Positions 1 to 13,688 of a stretch of DNA of 64,000 nucleotides are shown piece by piece. The position numbers and the translations under genes were made by a program. Source of the stretch: Akkermansia muciniphila (GTDB lineage: Bacteria; Verrucomicrobiota; Verrucomicrobiia; Verrucomicrobiales; Akkermansiaceae); NCBI RefSeq assembly GCF_002884975.1, contig NZ_PJKB01000002.1:579369-643368 (forward strand), read 5' to 3'. Every line of letters starts with the position of its first letter. Positions within the stretch are counted from its first letter, which is position 1. The notes below the pieces were generated by a model. It was given only the letters and a program-made list of their open reading frames with translations. It searched no databases and was not told the DNA's origin.

Positions 1-812
1 GCGCCATGCTGCTTGTGGCCCTGATCGCCTTCCTGATTATCGTGGTGGCGCTCGTCGTCACGGTGACGCAGGCCCAGCGGCGCATACCCGTGCAGTACGC
101 CAAACGGGTCATGGGCAACAAAATGTTCAATGGAGCTACGCAATACCTGCCGCTCAAGCTTAACTACTCCGGCGTGATGCCCGTCATTTTCGCCACGGCT
201 ATCCTCTCCCTGCCGCAGGTGCTCTTCTCCCAGATCGCCCACTATAACACCACGCTGCAATGGATCGCCACCAAGATGAATGACTGGATGAACCCCGCTT
301 CCTCCGGCTACTACATCATCTCCGGCCTCATGATCTTCTTCTTCTCCTACTTCTGGGTGGCTACCATGTTCCAGCCCTCCCAGATCGCTGAAGACCTGAA
401 GCGCAACGGCGGCTACATTCCCGGCATCCGCCCCGGCCCCCCCACCGCCCTGTTCCTGGACCAGACCATGCAGAGGCTGACCTTTGCCGGTTCCGCGTTC
501 CTGACCCTCATTTACTTCCTGCCCTCCCTGCTGAACATCGGCGGCAGCATCCCCTACCTGGTTACCCAGTTCTTCGGGGGCACCAGCCTTCTGATCCTGG
601 TCGGCGTGCTGCTTGACATGATGCGCCAGGTGGAGACCACTCTTCTCTCCCGCAACTACGACGGCTTCCTGAAGAAAGGCAAGCTTAAGGGCAAATACAG
701 CCACATCCAGGGCACCGGCGCCGCCGCAGGCAGCCGCACGGTCACCGTCATGTGGATCGTCATCGCCCTGCTTGTGCTGGCCGGAGCCATCGCCTACAAC
801 GCCATGCAGTAA
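1..812 (+). CDS. secY: SecY, preprotein translocase channel subunit (C-terminal part)
   Basis: This is the last 270 or so residues of the inner-membrane protein-conducting channel of the Sec translocon. The gene begins before the window; codons run in frame from base 3. Several hydrophobic membrane segments are visible, and the stretch GGYIPGIRPG near the middle is the conserved SecY cytoplasmic-loop signature. The basic segment with RNYDGFLKKG and KLKGKYS precedes the final membrane helix, which ends in AYNAMQ. The next gene, adk, starts 33 bases after the stop; secY-adk-map is the classical end of the ribosomal-protein operon. The N-terminal part cannot be judged here. Confidence 0.96.
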   Translation, partial: AMLLVALIAFLIIVVALVVTVTQAQRRIPVQYAKRVMGNKMFNGATQYLPLKLNYSGVMPVIFATAILSLPQVLFSQIAHYNTTLQWIATKMNDWMNPASSGYYIISGLMIFFFSYFWVATMFQPSQIAEDLKRNGGYIPGIRPGPPTALFLDQTMQRLTFAGSAFLTLIYFLPSLLNIGGSIPYLVTQFFGGTSLLILVGVLLDMMRQVETTLLSRNYDGFLKKGKLKGKYSHIQGTGAAAGSRTVTVMWIVIALLVLAGAIAYNAMQ

Positions 813-845
813 GGAACTCCATCCCCTTCTTCTGAAAGTAAAGAC

Positions 846-1496
846 ATGAAGGAACTCAAGCATTTCATTCTGGTTGGGCCTCCCGCATCCGGCAAAGGAA
901 CCCAGGGCCGGTTTCTGGCTGATACTTTCAACCTGAACTCCCTGAGCACCGGTTCCCTGCTGCGGCGGGAAGTGGAATCCTGCACGGAGCTGGGCCGGAA
1001 GGCCCTGGGCTATATGGACAAGGCCATGCTGGTTCCGGACGAAATCGTCAATGACATGGTGCGCGGCTGGCTCTCGGAAATGGACAATGACGCGTGGCTG
1101 CTGGACGGTTATCCCCGGACGGTGGCTCAGGCGGAAGCCCTGGATCACTTTCTGACCCAGCGTGGAACATCCGTGGACGTAGTCGTCTGGATGGACGTAT
1201 CCAAGGAACTTATTGAAGAACGCATCATGCACCGCCGGGAATGCTCCACATGCGGCTATGTGGTGCAGACGTCGGAAGAAGAATGCTCCAAATGCGGTGG
1301 TAAAATGGTCTCCCGCAAGGATGATAACCTGGAAGCCTTCGCGCGCCGCTGGAAAGACTTTGAAGCCATGACGCTGCCCGTAGCCAGGTACTACGAAGCC
1401 CGCGGCCTGGTGGTTAAAATGACCGTGACCGAGGAACGGGAACCGGCGGAGGTTTCCCGGGAACTGGCCCGCAAGCTGGAAGAATACCGGCAATAG
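846..1496 (+). CDS. adk: Adenylate kinase
   Basis: This cytoplasmic enzyme catalyses ATP + AMP = 2 ADP. The P-loop GPPASGKGTQ lies at residues 10-19, an STGSLLR AMP-site segment follows, and DGYPRTVAQAEAL gives the conserved DG.PR motif. The LID carries four cysteines (CSTCGY ... CSKCGG, about residues 131-150), so it is probably the zinc-binding LID type found in many bacteria, not the short LID of some others. The length of 216 residues is normal. It lies between secY and map in the conserved order. No clear Shine-Dalgarno sequence precedes the ATG (aaagtaaagac), as for several other genes here. Confidence 0.97.
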   Translation: MKELKHFILVGPPASGKGTQGRFLADTFNLNSLSTGSLLRREVESCTELGRKALGYMDKAMLVPDEIVNDMVRGWLSEMDNDAWLLDGYPRTVAQAEALDHFLTQRGTSVDVVVWMDVSKELIEERIMHRRECSTCGYVVQTSEEECSKCGGKMVSRKDDNLEAFARRWKDFEAMTLPVARYYEARGLVVKMTVTEEREPAEVSRELARKLEEYRQ

Positions 1497-1509
1497 AAAA
1501 AAGAATCCC

Positions 1510-2307
1510 ATGGCTGAACGAATCCACATCAAGTCTCCCGGTGAAGTTGCCAAGATGCAGAAGGCCGGAGCTGTAACGGCGGAAATCTTGATGGAGATCG
1601 GAGCCGAGGTCCAGGCGGGCCGCACCACGCGTGAAATAGACGACATAGCGCGTGAAATTTTCAAAAAGCACAAGGTTGGCAACTCCTTTTACCAGTATCG
1701 CGGGTTTCCCGGCCAACTCTGCATTTCCATCAATGAGGAAGTAGTGCACGGTAGCGGCGGTCCGCGCCGCATCCAGAACGGGGACATTGTCAGCCTGGAC
1801 GTGGGCGCCATTGTGGACGGCTGGCATGGGGACAACGCCATGACCGTTCCGGTTGGCATGGTGGACCCGGAAAAGCTGCGGCTGCTGGCTGTAACGGAGG
1901 AATCCCTGTTCCGCGCCATTGAACTGGTGAGGCCCGGGGCCTTGCTGGCGGACGTCTGCGCGGCCGTGGAAGGTTTTGTGCGCCCCCGCGGGTATACCGT
2001 GGTCAGGGACTTTGTAGGGCACGGCATAGGCCGCCATCTGCATGAAGAACCCCAAATCCCCAACTACCGTCCGCATTACAAGCTTCCCCGCCTGAAAAAG
2101 GGCATGGCGCTGGCTATTGAACCCATGGTGAATGCCGGAAGGCCGTCTGTTAAAATCCTGGATGACGGCTGGACGGTCATCACGGCGGACGGCAAGCCTT
2201 CCGCCCACTTTGAGCACACGGTCATCGTAACGGACGGGGAACCGTTGATTACGACGGCGCGTCCGCGCATCGCTCTGCCGGAACAGCTCGGAATTGCTCC
2301 TTTATAA
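1510..2307 (+). CDS. map: Methionine aminopeptidase, type I
   Basis: This cytoplasmic metalloprotease removes the initiator methionine from nascent proteins. The pita-bread metal ligands are visible in order: D in SLDVGAI, D in HGDNAMT, H in VGHGIGR, E in AIEPMV and E in FEHTVIV. The HGSGG segment supplies the active-site His. There are 265 residues and no N-terminal SH3 or zinc extension, so this is the bacterial short form. It begins 13 bases after adk and is probably cotranscribed with secY and adk. The predicted protein ends in ALPEQLGIAPL. Confidence 0.97.
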   Translation: MAERIHIKSPGEVAKMQKAGAVTAEILMEIGAEVQAGRTTREIDDIAREIFKKHKVGNSFYQYRGFPGQLCISINEEVVHGSGGPRRIQNGDIVSLDVGAIVDGWHGDNAMTVPVGMVDPEKLRLLAVTEESLFRAIELVRPGALLADVCAAVEGFVRPRGYTVVRDFVGHGIGRHLHEEPQIPNYRPHYKLPRLKKGMALAIEPMVNAGRPSVKILDDGWTVITADGKPSAHFEHTVIVTDGEPLITTARPRIALPEQLGIAPL

Positions 2308-2330
2308 CCACCTCCACCCCCCCCAAGGGA

Positions 2331-3401
2331 ATGACGCCGCCGGACGCCCATGTTCCCGATCCCGTGATCCTGGAGAAAACGGCCACCCGCCGGATGGTCT
2401 GGGTGGATGTAGCCCGGGTGATCGCGTGCATTCTGATCATCGCCAATCACATGGCTTTCTATTCGGCGGAGCTGTACCGGTGGATATGGGCGGAATTCCT
2501 GGCTGCGCGCACCCCCTTCTTCCTGCTGGCGGCGGGTTACTTTGTAGGGAGGGGCGCATTCGGGCCACTGGACGGCAGCCTCTTTCTGTGGAAGCGCAGC
2601 TGGTTTCTATTCCGTCCGTATCTGGTATGGGGCCTGGCGGCGGCCGTCCTGATCGGCTGGTCCCCCCTGCATGAATATTACGCGTCCTACCAGCCCATGT
2701 ATGCCTGGCTGAAGGGAGAGCCGGGCAGCGGCTTCTGGCCCGCTCTGGCGGCGTTCGGCCGCGCCCTGGGCATTGCCGGGCATCCGGTGGACGCACCCAT
2801 GTGGTTCCTGCGGGACATCATCATTTATACCGCTGTGGCGCCCCTCCTGCACCGGCTGGGGAACTACCTGCTCTGGGTGGGCATCATCATGCTGTCCCTG
2901 AACTACTTTGCTCTGGATCTGGCGGACCATGACTACCCCATCGCCAACAGCCTGGGCTTTTTCCTGCTGGGGATGTACATCTCCCGTTACTCCCTCCCGT
3001 TCCTGACGGAATCCGTGCGCCGGTACGCGGTGCCGTTCCTGCTCGCCACGCTTGCGCTCACCTGGTGGCTGGTGGGTCACCGGGAGCAGCATAACTCCAT
3101 GCTCATTGCGCTGGGGATGCTGGGGCTGATGTCCCTGGCCATCCTGTTCACGGAATGGTTTCCGCGGGCGGCCAAATGGGTGGCGGGACTGGCCCCGGCA
3201 TGCTTCTTCATCTTCGGCACGCACTACATCGTCATCATCCTGCTGCGTGAAAGCGGGTGGATTACGTGGAGGGGGGAGGCCTGGGACGTCCTGTGGCTCT
3301 GCCTGGTGCCTGTCATCTTTGCCCTGCTGGCGGGGCTCTTTTTCTGCATGAAAAGGTTTGCCCCGCGCCTGGTCCCCCTGCTGGGAGCTTACGGAAAATA
3401 G
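2331..3401 (+). CDS. Membrane acyltransferase, family 3
   Basis: This is an integral inner-membrane protein of 356 residues with about ten hydrophobic segments. The N-terminal segment RMVWVDVARVIACILI followed by IANHMAFYS matches the acyltransferase-3 (OafA/WecH-like) start, whose conserved His (in ANH here) is thought to take part in acyl transfer to surface sugars. A second family feature, PMWFLRDIIIY, lies near residue 155. Family members usually O-acetylate polysaccharides or membrane sugars; the substrate cannot be told from sequence. It starts 23 bases after map and may be read through from that operon, but is functionally unrelated to it. The start at 2331 gives a short soluble leader before the first membrane helix. 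Confidence 0.8.
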   Translation: MTPPDAHVPDPVILEKTATRRMVWVDVARVIACILIIANHMAFYSAELYRWIWAEFLAARTPFFLLAAGYFVGRGAFGPLDGSLFLWKRSWFLFRPYLVWGLAAAVLIGWSPLHEYYASYQPMYAWLKGEPGSGFWPALAAFGRALGIAGHPVDAPMWFLRDIIIYTAVAPLLHRLGNYLLWVGIIMLSLNYFALDLADHDYPIANSLGFFLLGMYISRYSLPFLTESVRRYAVPFLLATLALTWWLVGHREQHNSMLIALGMLGLMSLAILFTEWFPRAAKWVAGLAPACFFIFGTHYIVIILLRESGWITWRGEAWDVLWLCLVPVIFALLAGLFFCMKRFAPRLVPLLGAYGK

Positions 3402-3560
3402 CCGCTCTGCAAGGCCGTTCCGCCGGACCGGAAAAGGAGCCGCGCTTATCTCTTGCCGTCAAAAGGCAAATTCCTTATTCTGCCCCTTGCTGGAATGGGC
3501 GGGGATGGCGTTTTTGTCACGCTCCCGTTCTTGCCCCACGGCTGGGAAACAACACATGGT

Positions 3561-5123
3561 ATGGCGATGATTCAAGGCGAACAGGCTCAGGATTCGGAAT
3601 TAACAACGCAGGCGGTGATCTACCTGGGGCCGAGCTCCATGAGCCTGCTGGTGGCTGAGGTGGTTCAGGACAGGATCCGCATGCTGGACTTCCTCCAGCA
3701 GCCCGTGCCCATGGCGCGGGACATCTTCCGTTTTCACCGCATCTCCCGGCACACCATGGACCGCTGCGTGCAGATCATCGGGGACTATCTGGAAATCCTC
3801 AAGGAATACGGAACCGGCAGCAAGCTCTCCGTCCGCCTCATGATCTCCAACATCATTTCAGAGGCGGACAATGTGGACGTCTTCGTCAACCGCATGCACG
3901 TGGCCCACGGCCTGCGCGGGCGCCGCATTGACGACGGCAAGATGACGCGCCTCATTTACGTGAAAGTGCAGGAGACGCTGGCGCAGTACCCCGGCTTCAA
4001 CAAGAAAAAAGTGCTTGTGGTCCACACGGGGCCGGGCAATACCCGCGTGCTCCTGTTCCAGAAAGGGCGCATTGTGCGCTATTCCTGCTACCGGCTGGGG
4101 ACGCACCGCACGGGTGAAGCCGTGGGGGAAATTGAATATGGGGATGATGTGACGGAACTCTCCCTGCTGCGGGAGCACATGCGCGGGCAGGTGGACCAGA
4201 TCTGCCTGGATTACGGCGGCGTCAAGGGCCTGGCGGGCCTGATCGTCATCGGCCAGGAAATGCAGCAGCTGCGCGATCGCCTGGACCCTACGCCGGAAGG
4301 CAAGGTGGCGTGTTCCGCCCTGGTGGCGGAAGCGGAAAGGATGTCCCGCACCACCCTGGAGCAGCGCATGAATGTTTACGGGGCGGACTTTGCCGGGGTG
4401 GATTCCCTGCTCCCCGCCGTGCTGATGACGGAAATGATCGCCCGCAGCCTGCACCTGAATGACGTGATCATTCCAGGGAGCGGCTATGACGAGGAATTCT
4501 CAAGCAGCCTGATCCAGGCGGAGCAGCACCCGGGAGACCTGGAGGCGGAAGTGCTCCACTTTGCCGGCATTTTGGCGGACAGGTACAAGGCGGACAAGGG
4601 CCACCGCGAACATGTGGCTCTCCTGTGCATGGAAATGTTTGACCAGCTCCAGGACCTGCACCGCCTTTCCGAACATGACCGGCTGCTGCTGGAGGTGGCC
4701 TCCATCCTGCATGAGGTGGGGTCTTTCATCAGCCAGCAGGACCACCAGCTCCATTCCCAGTACATCATCCTGAACAGTGAAATCTTCGGCCTTTCCCGGG
4801 ACGACGTGGAAACCATCGCCCTGCTGGCCCGCTACCACCGCCATGAGGTCCCTGCCAATTCCGATCCCATGTACGGGGAGCTGGAGCTGACGGACCGCAT
4901 GCGCGTGGCCAAGATGGCCTCCATTCTGCGCGTGGCGGACGCCCTGGAACGCGGCCATGCCCAGCGCGTGAACGGCGTCAGGGCGCATATCCGCGGACGG
5001 ACGCTGGAGCTGGAGCTCCAGGGCGTGCGGGAAACCGCCGTGGAAGACCTGGCCCTGAGGCTGAAGGGTGACCTCTTTGCGGACATCTTCGGTTATGACG
5101 TCGTGCTGGTGCCCCAGCGGTAG
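3561..5123 (+). CDS. Ppx/GppA-family phosphatase with HD-like C-terminal domain
   Basis: This is probably an exopolyphosphatase or guanosine-pentaphosphate phosphohydrolase. The N-terminal half is an actin-fold Ppx/GppA domain: VIYLGPSSMSLLVAEV near the start replaces the usual D-G-S-N-S phosphate loop, and a second nucleotide loop VHTGPGNTRVLLFQ lies near residue 155. The C-terminal 200 residues form an HD-type helical domain with ASILHEVGSFI and RYHRHEVP. I chose ATG 3561, giving 520 residues (MAMIQGEQAQ...), because an upstream in-frame ATG at 3453 adds an unlikely 36-residue leader. The stop lies 34 bases before ppk1, which supports a polyphosphate role. The altered first phosphate loop is unusual for a canonical Ppx. 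Confidence 0.78.
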   Translation: MAMIQGEQAQDSELTTQAVIYLGPSSMSLLVAEVVQDRIRMLDFLQQPVPMARDIFRFHRISRHTMDRCVQIIGDYLEILKEYGTGSKLSVRLMISNIISEADNVDVFVNRMHVAHGLRGRRIDDGKMTRLIYVKVQETLAQYPGFNKKKVLVVHTGPGNTRVLLFQKGRIVRYSCYRLGTHRTGEAVGEIEYGDDVTELSLLREHMRGQVDQICLDYGGVKGLAGLIVIGQEMQQLRDRLDPTPEGKVACSALVAEAERMSRTTLEQRMNVYGADFAGVDSLLPAVLMTEMIARSLHLNDVIIPGSGYDEEFSSSLIQAEQHPGDLEAEVLHFAGILADRYKADKGHREHVALLCMEMFDQLQDLHRLSEHDRLLLEVASILHEVGSFISQQDHQLHSQYIILNSEIFGLSRDDVETIALLARYHRHEVPANSDPMYGELELTDRMRVAKMASILRVADALERGHAQRVNGVRAHIRGRTLELELQGVRETAVEDLALRLKGDLFADIFGYDVVLVPQR

Positions 5124-5157
5124 CTGATTCAACAAACTCCCATCTCTTATTTTCTCC

Positions 5158-7245
5158 ATGTCGAACGAATATATCAACAGAGAGCTCTCCTGGCTGGAAT
5201 TCAACCAGCGCGTGCTGGACCAGGCCGTGAGGACGGACCTTCCCCTGCTGGAACGCCTGAAGTTCCTGGCTATTACCGCTTCCAACCTGGACGAGTTTTT
5301 CATGGTGCGCGTGGGAGGCCTGCAAATGCTCCGGCATTCCGGTTCCCGCGTGAAGGATATCTCCGGGCTGACCCCCACCCGCCAGCTGAAGGACATCCGC
5401 ACCCGCGTGGGCCGCATGATTGAGGACCAGTACCGCCTGTTTCATGAGGAAATCCTGCCGTGGATGGAAATTAACGGAATCAATCCCCTGGCCCTGGAAG
5501 ACCTCAGCACGTCCCAGAAGCTGACGCTGGAGCAATACTTCAACAACCAGATATCCCCCCTGCTGACGCCGCTGGACATGGATGCGCCGGAAGCTCCCGC
5601 GCTCCCGTCCCTCAAGCTGCTCATGGGCGTGGAACTGCGGGACAATGAAACCGGGGAGGTCCGCGCCAGCGTGGTGGCCCTGCCGGACGGCCTGCCGCGG
5701 CGCGTGCCCGTTCCCTCCGCGGAAACGGAACGCTACGTGATGCTCGAAGACTTAGTCAGGGAATGCATCGGCACCGTTTTTCCCGGCGAAACCGTTCTCT
5801 CCGCGGCGGTATTCCGCGTCACGCGCAATGGGGACATTGCCGTGCAGGAGGAGGACGCCCTGGACCTGGCGGATGAAATGGAGGAAGTGCTGGTGGCCCG
5901 CAAATTCTCCGAATGCGTGAGGCTTGAAATCGAATCCTCCGCTCCCGCCCCCCTGCATGACAGGATCATGCAGATCGTGGGCGCGGGGAAGGAGGAAACG
6001 TATGACCTCAAGGGCCCCCTGATGCTTTCCGATTTCATGGAAATGGCCTTTGCCCCCGGCAATGACCAATTGAAAGTGGAGCAATGGTCCCCGCAGCCGT
6101 CACCTTCCGTGGACCCTGCCGTCAGCATCTTTGAAAACATCGCCAACGGGGACATCCTGCTCAACCATCCCTATGAAAGCTTTGAGCCCGTCCTGCGCCT
6201 GGTGGAGGAAGCCGCGGAAGACCCGGATGTGATAGCCATCAAGCAGGTGCTGTACCGCACCGCCAAAAATTCCCGCATCGTGGCCGCCTTGAAAAAGGCG
6301 GCGGAAAGCGGCAAGCAGGTGACGGCGCTGGTGGAGCTGAAAGCCCGGTTTGACGAAGCCCGCAACCTGGAAAAGGCGGAGGAACTCCAGCGTTCCGGCG
6401 TGCAGGTGGTCTACGGCGTCAAGGGGCTTAAAACCCATGCCAAGATATGCCTGGTGGTGCGCCGGGAACAGGGCATGCTGCGGCGTTACTGCCACTTCGG
6501 CACGGGGAATTACAATGAAACCACCGCCAAGATTTACACGGATATTTCCTACCTTACCTGCGACGACCAGCTGGGGGCGGACGCCTCCCAGTTCTTCAAC
6601 TCCGTGACGGGGCGCACCAAGCTCATGCGTTTCCGCAAGCTGTACCCCTCCCCGGTGCTGATGAAGGCGCGCCTCATTGAACTCATTGAAGGTGAAGCGG
6701 AGCGCGCGCGGCAGGGGGAACCCGCCCGCATTTCCGCCAAGATGAACAGCCTTCAGGATGTGGAAATCATTGACGCCCTGTACAGGGCCGCGGACGCCGG
6801 GGTAGACATTGAACTGAACGTGCGCGGCATTTGCTGCCTGAAAACGGGCCCCCGGCCCAACGGCAAGGTGATCCGCGTGGTCAGCATTGTGGACCGCTAT
6901 CTGGAACATGCCCGCATCTTCTTCTTCCATCACGGCGGCAACCACCAGCTCTTCATTGCCAGCGCGGACTGGATGACCCGCAATCTGGACAAGAGGGTGG
7001 AGCTCATGGTTCCCGTCACCAACGGAAAGCTGGCGCGTCGCCTCAAATCCGTCCTGGACGCCTGTTTCAAGGACAACGTGCAGGCGTGCAATATTTTGCC
7101 GGACGGCACTTCCGAGCACATCGTGCGCAAAAAGGGCCAGAAAGCGTTCCGCCTCCAGCAGTACCTGACCAAGGAGGCGCGCCGCCTGGCCAAGGATAAG
7201 GAACGGGAGCGCCAGCAGATGCTGGAACCCCACACGCCGCACTAA
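5158..7245 (+). CDS. ppk1: Polyphosphate kinase 1
   Basis: This enzyme makes inorganic polyphosphate from ATP reversibly, through a phosphohistidine. At 695 residues it is of family length. The N-terminal domain opens with NRELSWLEFNQRVLDQA, typical of PPK1, followed by the head domain. The first catalytic domain carries AIKQVLYRTAKNSRIV and GLKTHAKICLVVRRE, whose His is the likely phosphorylated residue. The second carries the conserved YLEHARIFFFHHGG and SADWMTRNLDKRVELM. It follows the Ppx-like gene closely, so synthesis and breakdown of polyphosphate are probably expressed together. The start ATG has no Shine-Dalgarno sequence (tcttattttctcc). Confidence 0.96.
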   Translation: MSNEYINRELSWLEFNQRVLDQAVRTDLPLLERLKFLAITASNLDEFFMVRVGGLQMLRHSGSRVKDISGLTPTRQLKDIRTRVGRMIEDQYRLFHEEILPWMEINGINPLALEDLSTSQKLTLEQYFNNQISPLLTPLDMDAPEAPALPSLKLLMGVELRDNETGEVRASVVALPDGLPRRVPVPSAETERYVMLEDLVRECIGTVFPGETVLSAAVFRVTRNGDIAVQEEDALDLADEMEEVLVARKFSECVRLEIESSAPAPLHDRIMQIVGAGKEETYDLKGPLMLSDFMEMAFAPGNDQLKVEQWSPQPSPSVDPAVSIFENIANGDILLNHPYESFEPVLRLVEEAAEDPDVIAIKQVLYRTAKNSRIVAALKKAAESGKQVTALVELKARFDEARNLEKAEELQRSGVQVVYGVKGLKTHAKICLVVRREQGMLRRYCHFGTGNYNETTAKIYTDISYLTCDDQLGADASQFFNSVTGRTKLMRFRKLYPSPVLMKARLIELIEGEAERARQGEPARISAKMNSLQDVEIIDALYRAADAGVDIELNVRGICCLKTGPRPNGKVIRVVSIVDRYLEHARIFFFHHGGNHQLFIASADWMTRNLDKRVELMVPVTNGKLARRLKSVLDACFKDNVQACNILPDGTSEHIVRKKGQKAFRLQQYLTKEARRLAKDKERERQQMLEPHTPH

Positions 7246-7332
7246 CCCGGTCAGGAGCATTGGGCCGCGTGTGCGGCATCCTCCGGCATACCTTCAACAC
7301 GTACCGGTCCGGAACGTGTCTTTTCATGAGAC

Positions 7333-8628
7333 ATGTTTGCCCGCGTATGCTGTTTTTTCCTGATCGCGCTGGCTGGGTGGCACGGCTCTGCATGGGCGGA
7401 AGGTTCGGCATGGCAGGCATCCGGGCCTGCTGGCCCCGGAGCCTCCGTAAGGGCTCCTTCCCATCCGGCGGCGGACGGCCTGTACTCCCGCCTGAAGAAG
7501 ATGCCCTATCTCTATGATAACAAGGAGGCGGAATTCCTGAACCAGTTCAAGCTGCTGCTGACGGGGCAGTACCAGGGGGCGCAGGTCTCCCCTTCCGGAG
7601 CCAACCGGTTCCGCAAGGGCTCGCATGGCAGGGAAAACGAATGGCGGAGGCTCCAGATAGGGTTTGAAGCCGTTTTCTTCAAAAACCGCCTGACGCTGCA
7701 CAGTTTGACCAACATGGGGGAACTGGACGGCATGTACAAGGTGGAGGATGGCCGCTGGAGAAGGACGAAGACGGACTGGAGCATCTTTGAACTCTACCTG
7801 AAATACAAGGTCAATCCCTCCTTCTTTGCGCGCGTTGGGAAAATCACCTCCAAGATGACTGCGGAATTCCGGGAGACGGCCAGTGAACTCAAGACCCTGG
7901 AACGGTCCGACCTGGTCAACCAGCTCGGGACTATTTCCAGTTGGGGCGTTGTGCTGGAAAACCCGCGGCAGGACGTGCCCGTGGGGTGGGAGGCTTCCGT
8001 CTTCCTGAACGACACCAGCGACAGCCTGGCGCATGAAATCAGGTTTAATACGGCGGACAGTGCCTTTGCCAAGGCCTCCGTCCATCTGGACGCCCGCGGC
8101 TTTCTGCCGGGGGAGAAAAGCCGCGTGTGGCTGACATATGCCCACAACTTTACCCATTACGCGGGGCGCTCCTTGCCGGAGGATTCCTACTACTCCGGGC
8201 TTGGCGCCCGGGATGTAGCGGCGGTGGACTGGGTCATGTCCCGGGGGAAGTTTTCCATGGTGACGGAACTCATGTCCGGCTTCCGCGTGGTGGGAACCCC
8301 TCTGGGTGAGAATGTTTACGGCCTGGCGGTATTGCCTTCCTACAGGTTTTCCCCGCATCTGGAAGGCGTGTTCCGCTACCAGCTCTCCCATGGGCGGGAC
8401 GCCGTGAAAATGTACGCCCGCTATGTTCCCGCGGTGACCACCTATCCCAAATGGGTCAGTACGATGAACTCTTTTTACTTCGGCCTGAATTATTACTTTT
8501 TCCCGGAAGACCCGGACATGCTGAAATTGATGGCGGGAGGCGAATACACGACGACCGGCGGCGCGCCGGAAGGCGCCAGGTGCTTCAGCGGTTGGACCTG
8601 GTTTGCCGCCATCAGGTTCCATTTCTGA
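7333..8628 (+). CDS. Predicted outer-membrane beta-barrel (porin-like) protein
   Basis: This 431-residue exported protein starts with a signal peptide ([20 protein letters not shown], with a likely cut after AWA). The mature part is rich in alternating aromatic and polar residues. It contains many short strands such as [17 protein letters not shown], and ends in FAAIRFHF, a C-terminal aromatic residue typical of barrels inserted by BamA. No cysteine-rich or enzymatic motif is seen. It could be a porin or an alginate/phosphate-selective channel type. Its position 87 bases after ppk1 hints at phosphate or polyphosphate uptake, but this is only context. Start 7333 is chosen because the signal peptide begins there. 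Confidence 0.6.
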   Translation: MFARVCCFFLIALAGWHGSAWAEGSAWQASGPAGPGASVRAPSHPAADGLYSRLKKMPYLYDNKEAEFLNQFKLLLTGQYQGAQVSPSGANRFRKGSHGRENEWRRLQIGFEAVFFKNRLTLHSLTNMGELDGMYKVEDGRWRRTKTDWSIFELYLKYKVNPSFFARVGKITSKMTAEFRETASELKTLERSDLVNQLGTISSWGVVLENPRQDVPVGWEASVFLNDTSDSLAHEIRFNTADSAFAKASVHLDARGFLPGEKSRVWLTYAHNFTHYAGRSLPEDSYYSGLGARDVAAVDWVMSRGKFSMVTELMSGFRVVGTPLGENVYGLAVLPSYRFSPHLEGVFRYQLSHGRDAVKMYARYVPAVTTYPKWVSTMNSFYFGLNYYFFPEDPDMLKLMAGGEYTTTGGAPEGARCFSGWTWFAAIRFHF

Positions 8629-8652
8629 ACAGGGAAGAGTGGGCGCTTTTAA

Positions 8653-12476
<3,824 letters not shown>

Positions 12477-12629
12477 GGGAATAAATTATTCATAGTGAGC
12501 TTCAATAACCGGCAAAAACCGATCTTCCATTTTTTCTGCACGGATCAATTCCAAGTCCGGAACCAGAACCCCGGAGTTGAAATAATAACGGGGATTGTGC
12601 AGTCCCAAAAGCTGAAAGCTATTCTATTT

Positions 12630-12671
12630 GGAGGGAGGGATGCTACGCGGGCGGGCTTCCCTTCCTCCCTG
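12630..12671. terminator. Hairpin between convergent genes
   Basis: GGAGGGAGGGA and TCCCTTCCTCC form imperfect arms (one mismatch) around a 20-base GC-rich loop. It sits between the convergent VIT-vWA and glycosyltransferase genes. There is no U-run on either side, so termination activity is uncertain. Confidence 0.35.
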
Positions 12672-12713
12672 TGCCTGGCATTCCGGTAATGTCGGGAATG
12701 GTTTGCCTGCCGT

Positions 12714-13688
12714 TTATTTACCGGCAAGATGGCGGAGGGCTGCATGACGCACCCATGAAGGAAGGATTTTCCATAGCTTGAGACAGGCCCGTTTTTTGGA
12801 GGAAAGTATGCCCGTTGCAAACGAAGCGGGAAGGAGGGAAAAGCAATGGGCCATAACGATGTTTTTTGCAATTCCCTTGAAATTCAAGGAAATATGTCCC
12901 CTCAGTTCTTGGGCGCGTGCGAATGCCCACGAATTCATGGTCTCTCTTTCTCCGTTTTCATCCAGAATTTCCACCAGTTTCTGAATCATTTGGGCTATTT
13001 TAAAGCACTTGTTCAAATCCTTGCCGTCCGTGATGGAGCCGGGCCTGCAGACGTAATAGTAGCAGATATGGGTACTGCAGATGATTTTGTCTGCACGCAG
13101 AGCCAATCTCAGGCACCAGGGCCAGTCTTCGTGAAGGTACCCTTCATCAAAAAGAATATTGTTCTCCAGCAGCCAGTCGCGGCGTACCAGCTTGTTCCAT
13201 CCCGAGATATAGATGTCCAGTATTTGCAGGGCGTGCAGAATTTCCTCTTTACCTTTTAAAACCGTATCTTTGATATGGCATATTTGATGATCAAGGGGGG
13301 TATCTTCCTGATCTACTTGGAGAACTCCGCCTATGGTGACGGGAGAATCTTCCGCTTGGGCAAGCCTCAGCAGAGTTTCCAGGGCGTTCGGGGCAATATA
13401 ATCATCACTATCCAGAAAATAAATGAATTCCCCCTGGGCGGAAGCAAGTCCCGTATTTCTGGCAGCGGATAAGCCCCGGTTCTGTTCATGGGAAATAATG
13501 CGTATGGTTTTATCTCCCGACCAGGTTGAAGCTATTTGCTCCATCATGGAAAGGGTGTTGTCCGGTGAGGAATCGTTGACCAGGATGATTTCAATATCGC
13601 CCAGCGTCTGTCCCAGGACGGAATAAATACAGCGTTCAATGTATTGCTGTGTTTTATAAGCGGGGATAATAACGGAAATCTGCGGCAT
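12714..13688 (-). CDS. Glycosyltransferase family 2
   Basis: This cytoplasmic or membrane-associated GT-A enzyme of 324 residues transfers an activated sugar. The N-terminal nucleotide-sugar domain shows SVIIPAYKTQQYIERC, VNDSSPDNT (the first Asp motif), NRGLSAARNTGLASAQGE and FLDSDDYI (the DxD-type metal motif). The C-terminal part, with YYYVCRPGSITDG, resembles the EpsJ/CPS-type family used in capsule and exopolysaccharide synthesis. It has its own 261-base upstream region, so it is probably transcribed apart from the next two genes. The donor and acceptor cannot be predicted. Local sequence is more AT-rich than the flanking housekeeping genes. Confidence 0.92.
   Translation of the reverse strand: MPQISVIIPAYKTQQYIERCIYSVLGQTLGDIEIILVNDSSPDNTLSMMEQIASTWSGDKTIRIISHEQNRGLSAARNTGLASAQGEFIYFLDSDDYIAPNALETLLRLAQAEDSPVTIGGVLQVDQEDTPLDHQICHIKDTVLKGKEEILHALQILDIYISGWNKLVRRDWLLENNILFDEGYLHEDWPWCLRLALRADKIICSTHICYYYVCRPGSITDGKDLNKCFKIAQMIQKLVEILDENGERETMNSWAFARAQELRGHISLNFKGIAKNIVMAHCFSLLPASFATGILSSKKRACLKLWKILPSWVRHAALRHLAGK

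Noticed and set aside
7260-7517. An 85-codon frame before the barrel protein
   Set aside because: It overlaps the barrel protein's signal peptide in another frame and has no signal or motif of its own.
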